A DNA stretch of 64,000 bases from Pseudomonas hormoni (GTDB lineage: Bacteria > Pseudomonadota > Gammaproteobacteria > Pseudomonadales > Pseudomonadaceae), in NCBI RefSeq assembly GCF_018502625.1, contig NZ_CP075566.1, positions 1,617,001 through 1,681,000 on the forward strand, in the 5' to 3' direction. The notes under the pieces are model-generated. The model was not told the origin of the DNA. It saw only the letters and a program-made list of their open reading frames with translations, and searched no databases. Of this stretch, positions 35,067 through 43,721 are shown in pieces. A program made the translations under genes and the position numbers. Position 1 is the first letter of the stretch; each line of letters opens with the position of its first letter.

Positions 35067-36169
35067 AATACCGAACTATCTGTTGATTCTTTTGCCTCGG
35101 TTTTACTGAGATCGGCCTTGAAATACGTCATGAAATCCTGTCCTTGAGCAAAGGCTTTTTCGATCTTGGCGCTTTGCTCTTTCAAAGCTTGGCTTGGCTT
35201 GGCCCACTGGTTAGTCGGTAAAGATTTTGACCACTCTGCAATGGATTCAGGTAGAGATTTCATGCTGAAACGATGGTCCCACTCCGCAACCCAGTACGGA
35301 AAGCGCCATAAAGTAATTATATGAGTGAAATACCACCAGCCAACACCCAACGCGGAGCGCTCGTTGTGTTGGTACTCTTCAAGCATATCTGTGTGCTCTT
35401 TATCAAATGTATGGCGGCCTTCGTACGGTGCCTTCCCTGGGCAGTATTGCGGCCCTTTTTCCATGTAAACACGTATCGCCTCCCATTTGCCCAAACCATG
35501 AACAGGGGTCATTACTCCCTGGTTCACAAAATGAACGGTATCAGCTTTAGGGTCGTCGAACGCCATGCCGAAGGTGTAAGTGCTCATTGTGCCTACGCCG
35601 GTTGAGCCGGTGCTGCCGGAGAGCCAGGAGACCAGTTCTTCCCATGGCTGGATGATGGGTTCGTCGGAGTTGTTGGGGAAGAAGCAGACTTCGCGGCGTT
35701 GGCGGTTGAAGCGGATGGGGCGGGTGCGGGATTTGGTGAGTGTTGAGCTGATGACTACATAACAGCCGATAATGGCAAATCCCGCGCCGCCCCAACTGGA
35801 AATCCACATGCCAGATTCAAAAAACTCACTGAAATACCATGAGAAGTTACGTCCAAAAGGGTTGTTGAATGTTGAAAATCCCATAATTGTAGGTAGGACC
35901 AGTAGGCAAGAAACCATGAAGCCCATGCACAAACCAATCATGGCTCTGGCTTGAAATGCTTTTCCAAAATTGCTGCTGCCAACGTCCAGATATGTGTCAT
36001 TAACCTCAACAATGCTCCCGCCCAAATCCAGAGGTATTTGCCCGGTGGGCATCGGCATAGGCGATAAAAACCATGCTTCTCCAGTGGCAAAGCGTCGGGA
36101 CTCACCAGCGACAGGGCGCTGACTGCTGAAGTCCCGCCAATCACCGGGCTGTTTGACTTCTGCGCTCAT
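35063..36169 (-). CDS. Putative type VI immunity protein, copy 4 (long type, DUF6708-like)
   Basis: The product is 368 residues with two helix pairs (about 75-100 and 118-145), RPIRFNRQRREVCFFP, PWEELVSW, KWEAIRVYMEKGP, CPGKAPYEGRHTFD and the C-terminal LKEQSAKIEKAFAQGQDFMT. I associate this pattern with DUF6708, a family found next to type VI effectors. Part of the gene (about 35580-35730) is visibly more GC-rich than the rest and than the same part of copy 1, suggesting recombination. It is ATGA-coupled on both sides. Confidence 0.75.
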   Translation of the reverse strand: MSAEVKQPGDWRDFSSQRPVAGESRRFATGEAWFLSPMPMPTGQIPLDLGGSIVEVNDTYLDVGSSNFGKAFQARAMIGLCMGFMVSCLLVLPTIMGFSTFNNPFGRNFSWYFSEFFESGMWISSWGGAGFAIIGCYVVISSTLTKSRTRPIRFNRQRREVCFFPNNSDEPIIQPWEELVSWLSGSTGSTGVGTMSTYTFGMAFDDPKADTVHFVNQGVMTPVHGLGKWEAIRVYMEKGPQYCPGKAPYEGRHTFDKEHTDMLEEYQHNERSALGVGWWYFTHIITLWRFPYWVAEWDHRFSMKSLPESIAEWSKSLPTNQWAKPSQALKEQSAKIEKAFAQGQDFMTYFKADLSKTEAKESTDSSVL

Positions 36170-37269
36170 AATGCCGAGCTACCTGCTGACTCTTTTGCCT
36201 GGTTTTCACTTAGGTTTGCGTGGAAGTACGTCATGAAATCCTGTCCTTGAGCAAAGGCTTTTTCGATCTTCACACTTTGCTCTTTTAAAGCTTGGCTTGG
36301 CTTCGCCCACTGCTCAGGCGGAAGAGGTTTAGACCACTCAGCAATGGATTCAGGTAGAGATTTCATGCTGAAACGATGGTCCCATTCCGCTACCCAGTAG
36401 GGAAAACGCCACCAAGTGATCAGGTGTGTCAGATACCACCAACCCACTCCTAAAGCGGAACGTTCGTTGTGCTGGTATTCCTCGTGCATGTCTTGTCGTT
36501 CTTTATCAAAGGTGTGGCGACCCTCGTAGGGTGCTTTGCCAGGGCAGAACTCTGGACCTTTTTCCATGTAGACACGTATGGCTTCCCATTGCCCTAGCCC
36601 ATGGAATGGAGACGGGACAGTGTTGTTGATGTAGTAAGCTACTCCATTGTCCTTATCTTCTATGGCTATCCCAAGGGTGTAGGTTTTAACGACTCCAATC
36701 CCAGTTGTGCCTGTTCCCACCGATAGCCAGGCTATCGTTTCTTCCCAAGGGCGAATTATCGGTGCGTCCGATTTCTCTGGAAAGTAGCAAACTTCACGTC
36801 GTTGACGATTAAACCGAACTGGCCTTGTTTTGGATTTTTTAAGGGTGGTGCCCGCTATTACGTAAATGGCAATTAAAGCGGTGGCTCCTGTTAATCCAAG
36901 TGCCAGATAACAAACATAATCAAATACGACTTCTGCTCTAGACCAGAAGGTCACTCCGTAGGGGTTTCCCCACGCTGTTGTACCCGCTAAAAACGGCGAA
37001 AATACAAAAAAGAAAAATGCAACGAACATGGTGTTGGCTATCATGATTCGCGCTTGAAACGCTTTTCCGGAATTACTGGTTCCGATATCAAGATAGGTGT
37101 CATTGACCTCGACATATTTTCCACCTAGATCCACCAGCAATTGACCTGTGGGGACTGGCATTGGTGAAAGAAACAGTGCCTCGCCCGTGACAAAGCCCCG
37201 AGTCTTACCAGCGACAGGTCGCTGCTGTTGAATATCGAACCCGTTGTACTGCGAAGAGGTAGGCGTCAT
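36166..37269 (-). CDS. Putative type VI immunity protein, copy 3 (long type)
   Basis: The product is 367 residues, very similar to copies 1 and 4 (RPVRFNRQRREVCYFPEKSD, EAIRVYMEKGPEFCPGKAPY, LGVGWWYLTHLITWWRFPYW), with its own divergent membrane region (AFFFFVFSPFLAGTTAWG). Conservation is highest at the C-terminal third and lowest in the membrane and periplasm-facing region. This is what one expects if that region recognises different toxin variants. It overlaps copy 4 by 4 bases. Confidence 0.75.
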   Translation of the reverse strand: MTPTSSQYNGFDIQQQRPVAGKTRGFVTGEALFLSPMPVPTGQLLVDLGGKYVEVNDTYLDIGTSNSGKAFQARIMIANTMFVAFFFFVFSPFLAGTTAWGNPYGVTFWSRAEVVFDYVCYLALGLTGATALIAIYVIAGTTLKKSKTRPVRFNRQRREVCYFPEKSDAPIIRPWEETIAWLSVGTGTTGIGVVKTYTLGIAIEDKDNGVAYYINNTVPSPFHGLGQWEAIRVYMEKGPEFCPGKAPYEGRHTFDKERQDMHEEYQHNERSALGVGWWYLTHLITWWRFPYWVAEWDHRFSMKSLPESIAEWSKPLPPEQWAKPSQALKEQSVKIEKAFAQGQDFMTYFHANLSENQAKESAGSSAL

Positions 37270-37298
37270 GCAGGATAACCAGAAAAGTGCAATTCGGC

Positions 37299-38351
37299 TT
37301 AGGTCGCTGACATTGCAGGTTTTTTTGCCGGGTCAGCAAATTTAACGTTGAAGTAATCCAGCAGGTTCTGCCCTTTGGCAAAGGCCTTTCGGATTTCAGT
37401 GCTCTCCTCGAGCAACGCTTCGCTCGGCATAGCGTGCTGCTCGAGGGGGAGAGGTTTTGACCATTTCAGGACTTCTTTAGGGAAGGCGGCTTTGGGGCGG
37501 TTGTTGACCCAACCAGAGATGTAGCATGGCAAAGTCCAGCCGCTGAAAAACTGAATGACCAGAAAGCCCCCGACGTAGCGTAGAAGTGAGTGATCCGCGC
37601 GGTAGCTACGCCGACACAGGTGGAAAAAGGTAACGCTGCCTTCTTCAAACTCTTCCGTCTGATCAGGTGCCAGCGCGGAGCTTCCCACCTCCATGTACAC
37701 GCGGATCGCCTCCCATTCGGACACGGCCAGACTCAAACTGCCGCTTGGCACTACGGACCACAAGACATCGCCACTGGCAACGTCACGCAAACCGATCATC
37801 AGCTTGTATTCGGGCATGACCGCATATTGAGTAATGAGTCGGCCCGCGGATACACAAGCGATTGCCTCCTCCCAAGGAACATAGCATGGAGCGGCACCTT
37901 TTTTAGGTACGAAAACAACCTCACGGCGTTGTCGGTTAAAGCGGATAGGGGGGTGAACAGTGATTTGGCGGACCGCATAACAAAATATACAAACGTAAAC
38001 GGCGGAAAGACACCAAATGAATCCCTGGACGTAGGCGTTTGTAAAAAAATCTATCCAACTAGTCCAGAAAGGCTGCACGTCTCTTCTCAGCCACGAGCCA
38101 AACCCTGATACAAAAAGGAAGAAGAGGGTGATGAACATTACCGAGCCGATGCCTGCTCGAGCCATAAACTCGAAATTTGCACGGCCGACTGCAAAATCCA
38201 GAAAGACATCGTTGGCGTCCCGATGCAGTTGGCGAGCACTGAAAGGCGGGAGACCTGTAGGGATGGGCCTAGGTGACAGGTAGATAATCTCTGTGTCGGA
38301 TAGACTTTCAAAGTCTCCGGCATGAGGTAGTCGGTTGTATTTAAGATTCAA
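37299..38351 (-). CDS. Putative type VI immunity protein, copy 2 (divergent long type)
   Basis: The product is 350 residues and the most divergent long copy. It keeps PPIRFNRQRREVVFVPKKGA, PWEEAIACVS, EWEAIRVYMEVG and a C-terminal PSEALLEESTEIRKAFAKGQ, but the segments between differ strongly. There are two helix pairs at about 70-90 and 108-135. The frame begins with a TTG at 38351, which is uncertain; no better in-frame ATG exists before the conserved start YLSPRPIPTG. Gaps of about 30 bases separate it from copies 1 and 3. Confidence 0.68.
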   Translation of the reverse strand: MNLKYNRLPHAGDFESLSDTEIIYLSPRPIPTGLPPFSARQLHRDANDVFLDFAVGRANFEFMARAGIGSVMFITLFFLFVSGFGSWLRRDVQPFWTSWIDFFTNAYVQGFIWCLSAVYVCIFCYAVRQITVHPPIRFNRQRREVVFVPKKGAAPCYVPWEEAIACVSAGRLITQYAVMPEYKLMIGLRDVASGDVLWSVVPSGSLSLAVSEWEAIRVYMEVGSSALAPDQTEEFEEGSVTFFHLCRRSYRADHSLLRYVGGFLVIQFFSGWTLPCYISGWVNNRPKAAFPKEVLKWSKPLPLEQHAMPSEALLEESTEIRKAFAKGQNLLDYFNVKFADPAKKPAMSAT

Positions 38352-38381
38352 GTACGCAACTCATCACTTCCATTCAGTTAT

Positions 38382-39470
38382 TTATCGATTATCTGTCTTG
38401 TTTTCGTTTAGATTCGCCTTGAAGTACGTCATGAAATCTTGTCCCTGAGCAAAAGCCTTTTCGATCTTGGCGCTTTGCTCTTTTAGAGCTTGACTCGGCT
38501 TGGCCCACTGCTCAGGCGGTAGAGATTTTGACCATTCAGCAATGGATTTAGGTAGGGACTTCATGCTGTAGCGGTGGTCCCATTCCGCTACCCAGTACGG
38601 AAAGCGCCACAGGGTGATTAGATGGGAAAAGTACCACCAGCCAACTCCAAGCGCGGAGCGGTCGCCTTCGCGGTATTCCTGACTAATGGTTTCACGTTGT
38701 TGATCGAATGTGTGTCGACCTTCATATGGCGCCTTTCCAGGGCAAAATTTCGGCCCTTTTTCCATGTAGATACGTATTGCTTCCCACTTGCTTAATGCAT
38801 GGGTCGGCGTCATAACTTGTTGGTTCACAAAGTGCACTTTATTACGTTTTTGGTCGTCGAATGCCATTCCAAAAGTGTAATTACTCATGACGCCTACCCC
38901 TGTAACACCCGTGCTGACGGAAAGCCACGAGACCATTTCTTCCCATGGCTGGATGACCTGCTCGTCGGACCCGTTGGGAAAGAAGCAAACCTCACGTCGT
39001 TGTCGATGGAAACGGATTGGACGGCTTCGAGTTTTATTAAAAGTACTGCTGAGAATTACGTAAATCCCCATAGCTGAAAAACCCAATGCCCCCCACATAG
39101 CAAATTCCAATCCTGGAAAGAAAAACTCTAAAAAATTATCTGAAAAGCTTCGACCGTAAGGATCCCCAAAAGCTGTTAGGCCAATGATAAGGGGGCCGAT
39201 TACAACGCATGTGATTATAAAAGCCATGACGAGTCCAATCATGGCTTGTGTTTGAAATGCCTTGTTGAAATTACTGCTTCCAATGTCGAGATAAGATTCA
39301 TTGATTTCTATGAAGCTCCCATCTAAGTCCATAGGGGTGTCGCCAGTAGGGACGGGGAGTGGAGCCAGAAATACGGCCTCGCCCGTCGCAAACTTACGCA
39401 CTTCTCCGGCTGTCGGTCTTTGAAGTTTTATATTGATTTCGTCGATTGTGTCATTGTCAGGTGCTGGCAT
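38382..39470 (-). CDS. Putative type VI immunity protein, copy 1 (long type)
   Basis: The product is 362 residues and is the gene directly after the effector (4-base gap), so it is the best candidate for the cognate immunity protein. Features are FATGEAVFLAPLPVPTG, two membrane helix pairs (about 76-100 and 120-142), RPIRFHRQRREVCFFP, KWEAIRIYMEKGPKFCPGKA, and the C-terminal WAKPSQALKEQSAKIEKAF shared with copies 3 and 4. The membrane topology fits protection against an inner membrane-acting toxin. Confidence 0.76.
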   Translation of the reverse strand: MPAPDNDTIDEINIKLQRPTAGEVRKFATGEAVFLAPLPVPTGDTPMDLDGSFIEINESYLDIGSSNFNKAFQTQAMIGLVMAFIITCVVIGPLIIGLTAFGDPYGRSFSDNFLEFFFPGLEFAMWGALGFSAMGIYVILSSTFNKTRSRPIRFHRQRREVCFFPNGSDEQVIQPWEEMVSWLSVSTGVTGVGVMSNYTFGMAFDDQKRNKVHFVNQQVMTPTHALSKWEAIRIYMEKGPKFCPGKAPYEGRHTFDQQRETISQEYREGDRSALGVGWWYFSHLITLWRFPYWVAEWDHRYSMKSLPKSIAEWSKSLPPEQWAKPSQALKEQSAKIEKAFAQGQDFMTYFKANLNENKTDNR

Positions 39471-39474
39471 CAGA

Positions 39475-42400
39475 TTAACCGGATATTTGAGATTGGGTGG
39501 ATGTATTTAAATAGTCATGAGTTATGAGCGCCCAAGGGGAATTTTCGTTACGAGTCCGCAAAATCGATGTTGGGGGTATTTCCTTATCATTGCCGGCGTT
39601 CAATGTCAGTGTCTCGAATTTTTTCTCTCGTATAACATCCGAGCTTGGAAGTGGTCGATAGCGAAGCTTAATAGCAAGACCGCTCTGGGCATTTGCTTCA
39701 TGCTGAAATATTTCCAAACCTAACTCTAGTGGTGCATCTTGGTCGCTGATGAGGTTTAGCTGATATAGCATTGGCTCAGTCCAGGCTTCCCAGTCGTTTC
39801 GCTGGAGATTATTCATCCAGTAGGCAGAAATTCCAAGACCTGCTGCATCTAACTCTCGAGCCGTCATGCTTGGAATGCTAAGCACAGCCATCGATTGATT
39901 ATTGATTTTTCGTAATGTGACTTTGGGGGCGCCAGTAATGTCCGCTAAGAGCAGGCGCTCCTCATCTAAGCTGTTATTGTTGCTTTTTTTTCCCCAAGCA
40001 CCTTTTTGTAGCCAGTTATCTAATTCAGTTTTGTTGTTGCGGTTATAGATCCACTCTCCGCCCAACTGCAAACCTGTCAGCACTAAACCGATTAAGTTTG
40101 CCCTTGCTGCGATACTCAATACTCTTGCTCCTGCAGTTGCCCAAGCCACTGCTCTAGCTTCATTAAGTACAGTAGTTGCTTTAAATAGACTTTTTCCTGT
40201 CTGAATCGTTGCCCAGCCGTTTACCACGACTTGTCCAGAATCACCAGCCAAAGTCATGCTTGCGCCTGCCAGCTTAGCACTATCGCCAGTTCTCAATGCT
40301 TCAGTCCACCTTGCAATCGACCCTTTTTCTCCTGATAGGCTAAATACAGCTGCCGCAGCGCTAAATCCATAGCCTCCAAGCCCAAGGGAACCAGTCAGCT
40401 TGCCAAGGCGCGCGGCGTACTTAATTTTTCCTGCAACGCTAGTGTAATTGTTTACCGCGACCGAAAGGCTGGTGCTTGCTATACCCTGAAGCGCTGCAAA
40501 TCCTCCCCCAACGGTGGAAAATAGAGCATTAAAGAATGATATGACGTCTGATCTATCCCTGGTTTCTTTTCTTCTTACTTCTCCGAGAACTACAATAAAA
40601 TTGATCGCCTGCATAACAAAGGCCGCAGAAGCGAACAAGTCACCGCCAGCGGATTTGTAGACATCTGCGCTCAGGCCTTTGTATTGCTTTCTCAGTCGGC
40701 TATCTTCAGCCATTCGGTGAAACTCAGTTACTTGTGAACTATTTAGACCGGCTATTTTTATTCCGGTCTTTCCTGGTGTTTCTCCAATCGGACTCATAGC
40801 TTGCGCTACTTTTGACTCCAATGGTGCTACTGACTGTTGTATCGCTTTTCGTTGAGAAACTAGCGAGCGATGACTGCCTTTGGGAGCTCTCCCTTTTCGT
40901 TCGCTTGCTAAAGTTTGTTTGATTTTGTTTTTTAGAGTTGACATCTCTTGGCGAAGCTCCGAGAGCTTTTCCATGTCGGCTTCGAAGCGTCGAATTTGAT
41001 CGGCGGAAGCAAAGGACAGTGTGATTCCGCCTTGATTAAATGCTCGGAATATATCAATCCAAGCAGCGCCAGGAATCCGTCGAAGGAATTTAGCGGGGTC
41101 AATGGTGCGTCCGTTACCAAGGCCCTGCATGGCCTCTTCCATTGCATCTGCAAGTTTCAATTGCTTCGCTGGGTCATAGGCGGTGTTACGGAGTTGATCA
41201 AAGGTAATGCCGTCAGAACCCAGATTCATAGTTGCAGCGAGTTTGCTGCTTACTAATTTTTTGTATTCTTCTATGGTTTTTTGTGCTGCTTTAAAGTCTT
41301 TGTTTGCTTTCCAGCCATCGCGTGCATATTTGAAAAGTGATGCTAGTTTGGCTTGGAAGTCTTTTCGATCAGATAGGCTAAGTGTGAAGAAAGTAGGAAC
41401 AGTAAAGCCAGGCTCTTTTTCTATTAGGTCTGCAATTGCTTTGGTTGCTTTGTCGGTTCGACAAATATCTTTCATGCATGCATATTCAGCAATCAAGGAG
41501 TTTTCCAATTGGTTGCTGAAGTTTGGATCAAAATACCAGGCAGAACGATAGAATCGACCTTCGCAAACTAGCTTGATTCGATCGTCGGTGATCAGGTCGA
41601 GACGATTATTCCAACGATTGAGTTGAACCCTTTGCTGTTTAAGGAATGCTTCCATTGCAGGGCGGTCAATCAGGTCATTGATGCCTTGTTGTCCCATCTT
41701 GGCGCCATTAAGTGCATCATCAGCATTATCTTCGATTGATTCAATAAGATCCTCGTAACGAGGATACAGGGGGCCAAGATTTGTGCGCATCCGCATTTTT
41801 GCAGTGGCGATAGCACTTTTATGAGTACCTACACCAGACCATTGAGTTTGGTTTTTTACATTCACGTAGTCGACGATGTTTTGTCGCTGCTCAGGGCTTG
41901 TCTCGTCATTAAGCTTTGCGAAGCGAGGATCTGCTTTTGCGGCATTGGAGAGATTTGCGCCCGTAACGGTGTACAACGATTCAATGTAGCAACCAAACAC
42001 ATACTTCTTTTGATTGGCTTCAGCGTCACTCCAGTCACTAATCCAGCCAGTGACCAAATCCTGATGCTCAGCGAGATCGCGCAGCACGCCCAAGTCATCC
42101 TGTATGACCAAGTACAGATGGTCACGCTCATTTTCTGCCTTGACTTGCTTTTTGAGCGCGCCCAGCTGAGTTTTCTTGAAGTGCGACGCTTGCTCCCAGA
42201 GATAGTCTTTGCTCTCCTCAGGCTTGGCACCCGTAACCGCCGGTTCCTTACTCGGCTGCTCCGCAACCTCCGCAATCCACTTTTCCGCCTGACTCGGCGT
42301 CAACAGATTAGCCGCGCCTTTCTCCGGATCAGCCTTGGTCAGGTCCACTGCCTGCATGAAGTATTCACGCTCGGACTTGTGCTTGATGACCTGCGCGCAT

Positions 42401-42825
42401 TTGGCGGCAGTCCATTGCACTTCGGAGTAGTTGACGTAGAGCTTGCTCAGACGGGGGAAGACCAATACGGCTTCGCCCACGTTGCTTTCGCGTTTGTTGG
42501 CGGTGATTTCGCCTTTTTCCCACAGCAGTTGGGTCACGATGCCGTTCTGGATGCGGTATTCGTGCATGACGGCTTGAGGTTTCTTGTCGACGATGATGTA
42601 GAGCCATCCGTCGCGGATCAAGCGAATGCCCAGTGGACGTGAAGTGGTTTTGTACGGCATGGCCAGCGCGCTGGACGGGTCGAGTCGTTCGACCAGTCCG
42701 TAGCGCAGAGGGATGAGCTGGATCTTGGCCTTCATCAGGGAGCAGCCGCCCATGGCGCACTTGCCGTCGTCCTGGCTTTTTGCAACGTTGTTCGGGCTTT
42801 TGCCGGCCGATGTTGGCGTGGTCAT
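39475..42825 (-). CDS. MIX/VasX-like type VI effector, probably pore-forming
   Basis: The product is 1116 residues. The N-terminal about 110 residues have the MIX/VasX-type marker pattern (IQLIPLRYGLVERLD, RPLGIRLIRDGWLYIIVD) that tags type VI cargo. A long helical middle follows (about 170-720, including coiled segments near 640-690). A hydrophobic, Gly/Ala-rich region with several candidate membrane helices comes next (about 740-930: FVMQAINFIVVLGEV, FFNALFSTVGGGFAALQGI, ARVLSIAARANLIGLVLTGL), and then a beta-rich tail. The architecture fits a membrane-inserting toxin such as VasX. It overlaps the adaptor gene by 4 bases. Base composition is more AT-rich than flanking core genes, with the N-terminal coding part closer to average. 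Confidence 0.82.
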   Translation of the reverse strand: MTTPTSAGKSPNNVAKSQDDGKCAMGGCSLMKAKIQLIPLRYGLVERLDPSSALAMPYKTTSRPLGIRLIRDGWLYIIVDKKPQAVMHEYRIQNGIVTQLLWEKGEITANKRESNVGEAVLVFPRLSKLYVNYSEVQWTAAKCAQVIKHKSEREYFMQAVDLTKADPEKGAANLLTPSQAEKWIAEVAEQPSKEPAVTGAKPEESKDYLWEQASHFKKTQLGALKKQVKAENERDHLYLVIQDDLGVLRDLAEHQDLVTGWISDWSDAEANQKKYVFGCYIESLYTVTGANLSNAAKADPRFAKLNDETSPEQRQNIVDYVNVKNQTQWSGVGTHKSAIATAKMRMRTNLGPLYPRYEDLIESIEDNADDALNGAKMGQQGINDLIDRPAMEAFLKQQRVQLNRWNNRLDLITDDRIKLVCEGRFYRSAWYFDPNFSNQLENSLIAEYACMKDICRTDKATKAIADLIEKEPGFTVPTFFTLSLSDRKDFQAKLASLFKYARDGWKANKDFKAAQKTIEEYKKLVSSKLAATMNLGSDGITFDQLRNTAYDPAKQLKLADAMEEAMQGLGNGRTIDPAKFLRRIPGAAWIDIFRAFNQGGITLSFASADQIRRFEADMEKLSELRQEMSTLKNKIKQTLASERKGRAPKGSHRSLVSQRKAIQQSVAPLESKVAQAMSPIGETPGKTGIKIAGLNSSQVTEFHRMAEDSRLRKQYKGLSADVYKSAGGDLFASAAFVMQAINFIVVLGEVRRKETRDRSDVISFFNALFSTVGGGFAALQGIASTSLSVAVNNYTSVAGKIKYAARLGKLTGSLGLGGYGFSAAAAVFSLSGEKGSIARWTEALRTGDSAKLAGASMTLAGDSGQVVVNGWATIQTGKSLFKATTVLNEARAVAWATAGARVLSIAARANLIGLVLTGLQLGGEWIYNRNNKTELDNWLQKGAWGKKSNNNSLDEERLLLADITGAPKVTLRKINNQSMAVLSIPSMTARELDAAGLGISAYWMNNLQRNDWEAWTEPMLYQLNLISDQDAPLELGLEIFQHEANAQSGLAIKLRYRPLPSSDVIREKKFETLTLNAGNDKEIPPTSILRTRNENSPWALITHDYLNTSTQSQISG

Positions 42826-43721
42826 CCTTGGCTCCTGTGCAGGGTTTCAGCCCGTTCCTGGGCAATATCAGCGACCCGTTCGAGTCGCTGAGCGGGCGTT
42901 TGTTCCGACGGGGTCTTGAGTATTGCATCCAGGTCCGGATGCTCCGCCAGCGCTCGCTCGCCGAGGAACCCGTGAATGTTGGCGTAAAGAGTGATGTCGA
43001 GTTCGGTGTTGAAGCCGCGATCGTACGAGGTCGATGCCAATGCGTGCAGGTGTTCCCAGCGCTGCAACGGCATCGATTGTGCCTGATAGGACGGAAAGTA
43101 TTCGTGCATGTGTTGGTCGAGGCGCAGGACGATGCTGCGGAAATTCACTTCGTCCAGTTGGCTGAGTTGCTCGTCGCTCAAGCGGTAGCGTTTGCTGTGG
43201 TTGGGCTCGGGGGCCTTGCCCGGTCGCTGGTTGATGTGCCAGCAGCCCAGCGCCGCGTCGGCGGCGACGATCTGCGAGCAAGGTCCGAACAGGGTAGGGT
43301 CCTTGATACTCTCGGCGTGGCTGAGCAATGCGTGGGCCACGGCAGGGTCGGCGATGCGCAGCAGGACTTCTTCACCCTGTGGGTGCATGACGCTGGTCAG
43401 CCAGCGGAAGTGCTCGACCATTTGCGCCCAGGGTTGATCGCTGAACACCAGGTAGCCCCACTCCTGGCGGGGTTCAGCCAGGAACTTCGCGAGGATGGGA
43501 TTGTTCTGGGTTTTTATCTGGACAAGGCACGGCGAAACGTCACCCAACTCGGCCCACTGCGTGCCGAGGTAGAGTGGCTCGAACACCGGATCGTCCGACC
43601 ATTGATAAAGGTGCTGGGGCAGTTTTTCGACGCTGACACCATCCAGCAGCAAGCCGACGGTGCCATTCCACGGCAGGCCTTGAGGTAATCCGTTCTCCAG
43701 CGGCCAGTCGGACTTAAGCAT
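42822..43721 (-). CDS. DUF4123 type VI effector adaptor (Tap/Tec-like)
   Basis: The product is 299 residues and is placed between vgrG and the effector gene with overlaps of 8 and 4 bases. Adaptors of the DUF4123 family bind a specific effector and load it on the tip of VgrG. Typical features are an N-terminal alpha/beta domain with LYLGTQWAELGDVSPCLVQI, WGYLVFSDQPWAQMVEHFRW and VLLRIADPAV, followed by a helical C-terminus. No membrane or signal sequence is present, as expected for a cytoplasmic chaperone. Confidence 0.85.
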   Translation of the reverse strand: MLKSDWPLENGLPQGLPWNGTVGLLLDGVSVEKLPQHLYQWSDDPVFEPLYLGTQWAELGDVSPCLVQIKTQNNPILAKFLAEPRQEWGYLVFSDQPWAQMVEHFRWLTSVMHPQGEEVLLRIADPAVAHALLSHAESIKDPTLFGPCSQIVAADAALGCWHINQRPGKAPEPNHSKRYRLSDEQLSQLDEVNFRSIVLRLDQHMHEYFPSYQAQSMPLQRWEHLHALASTSYDRGFNTELDITLYANIHGFLGERALAEHPDLDAILKTPSEQTPAQRLERVADIAQERAETLHRSQG

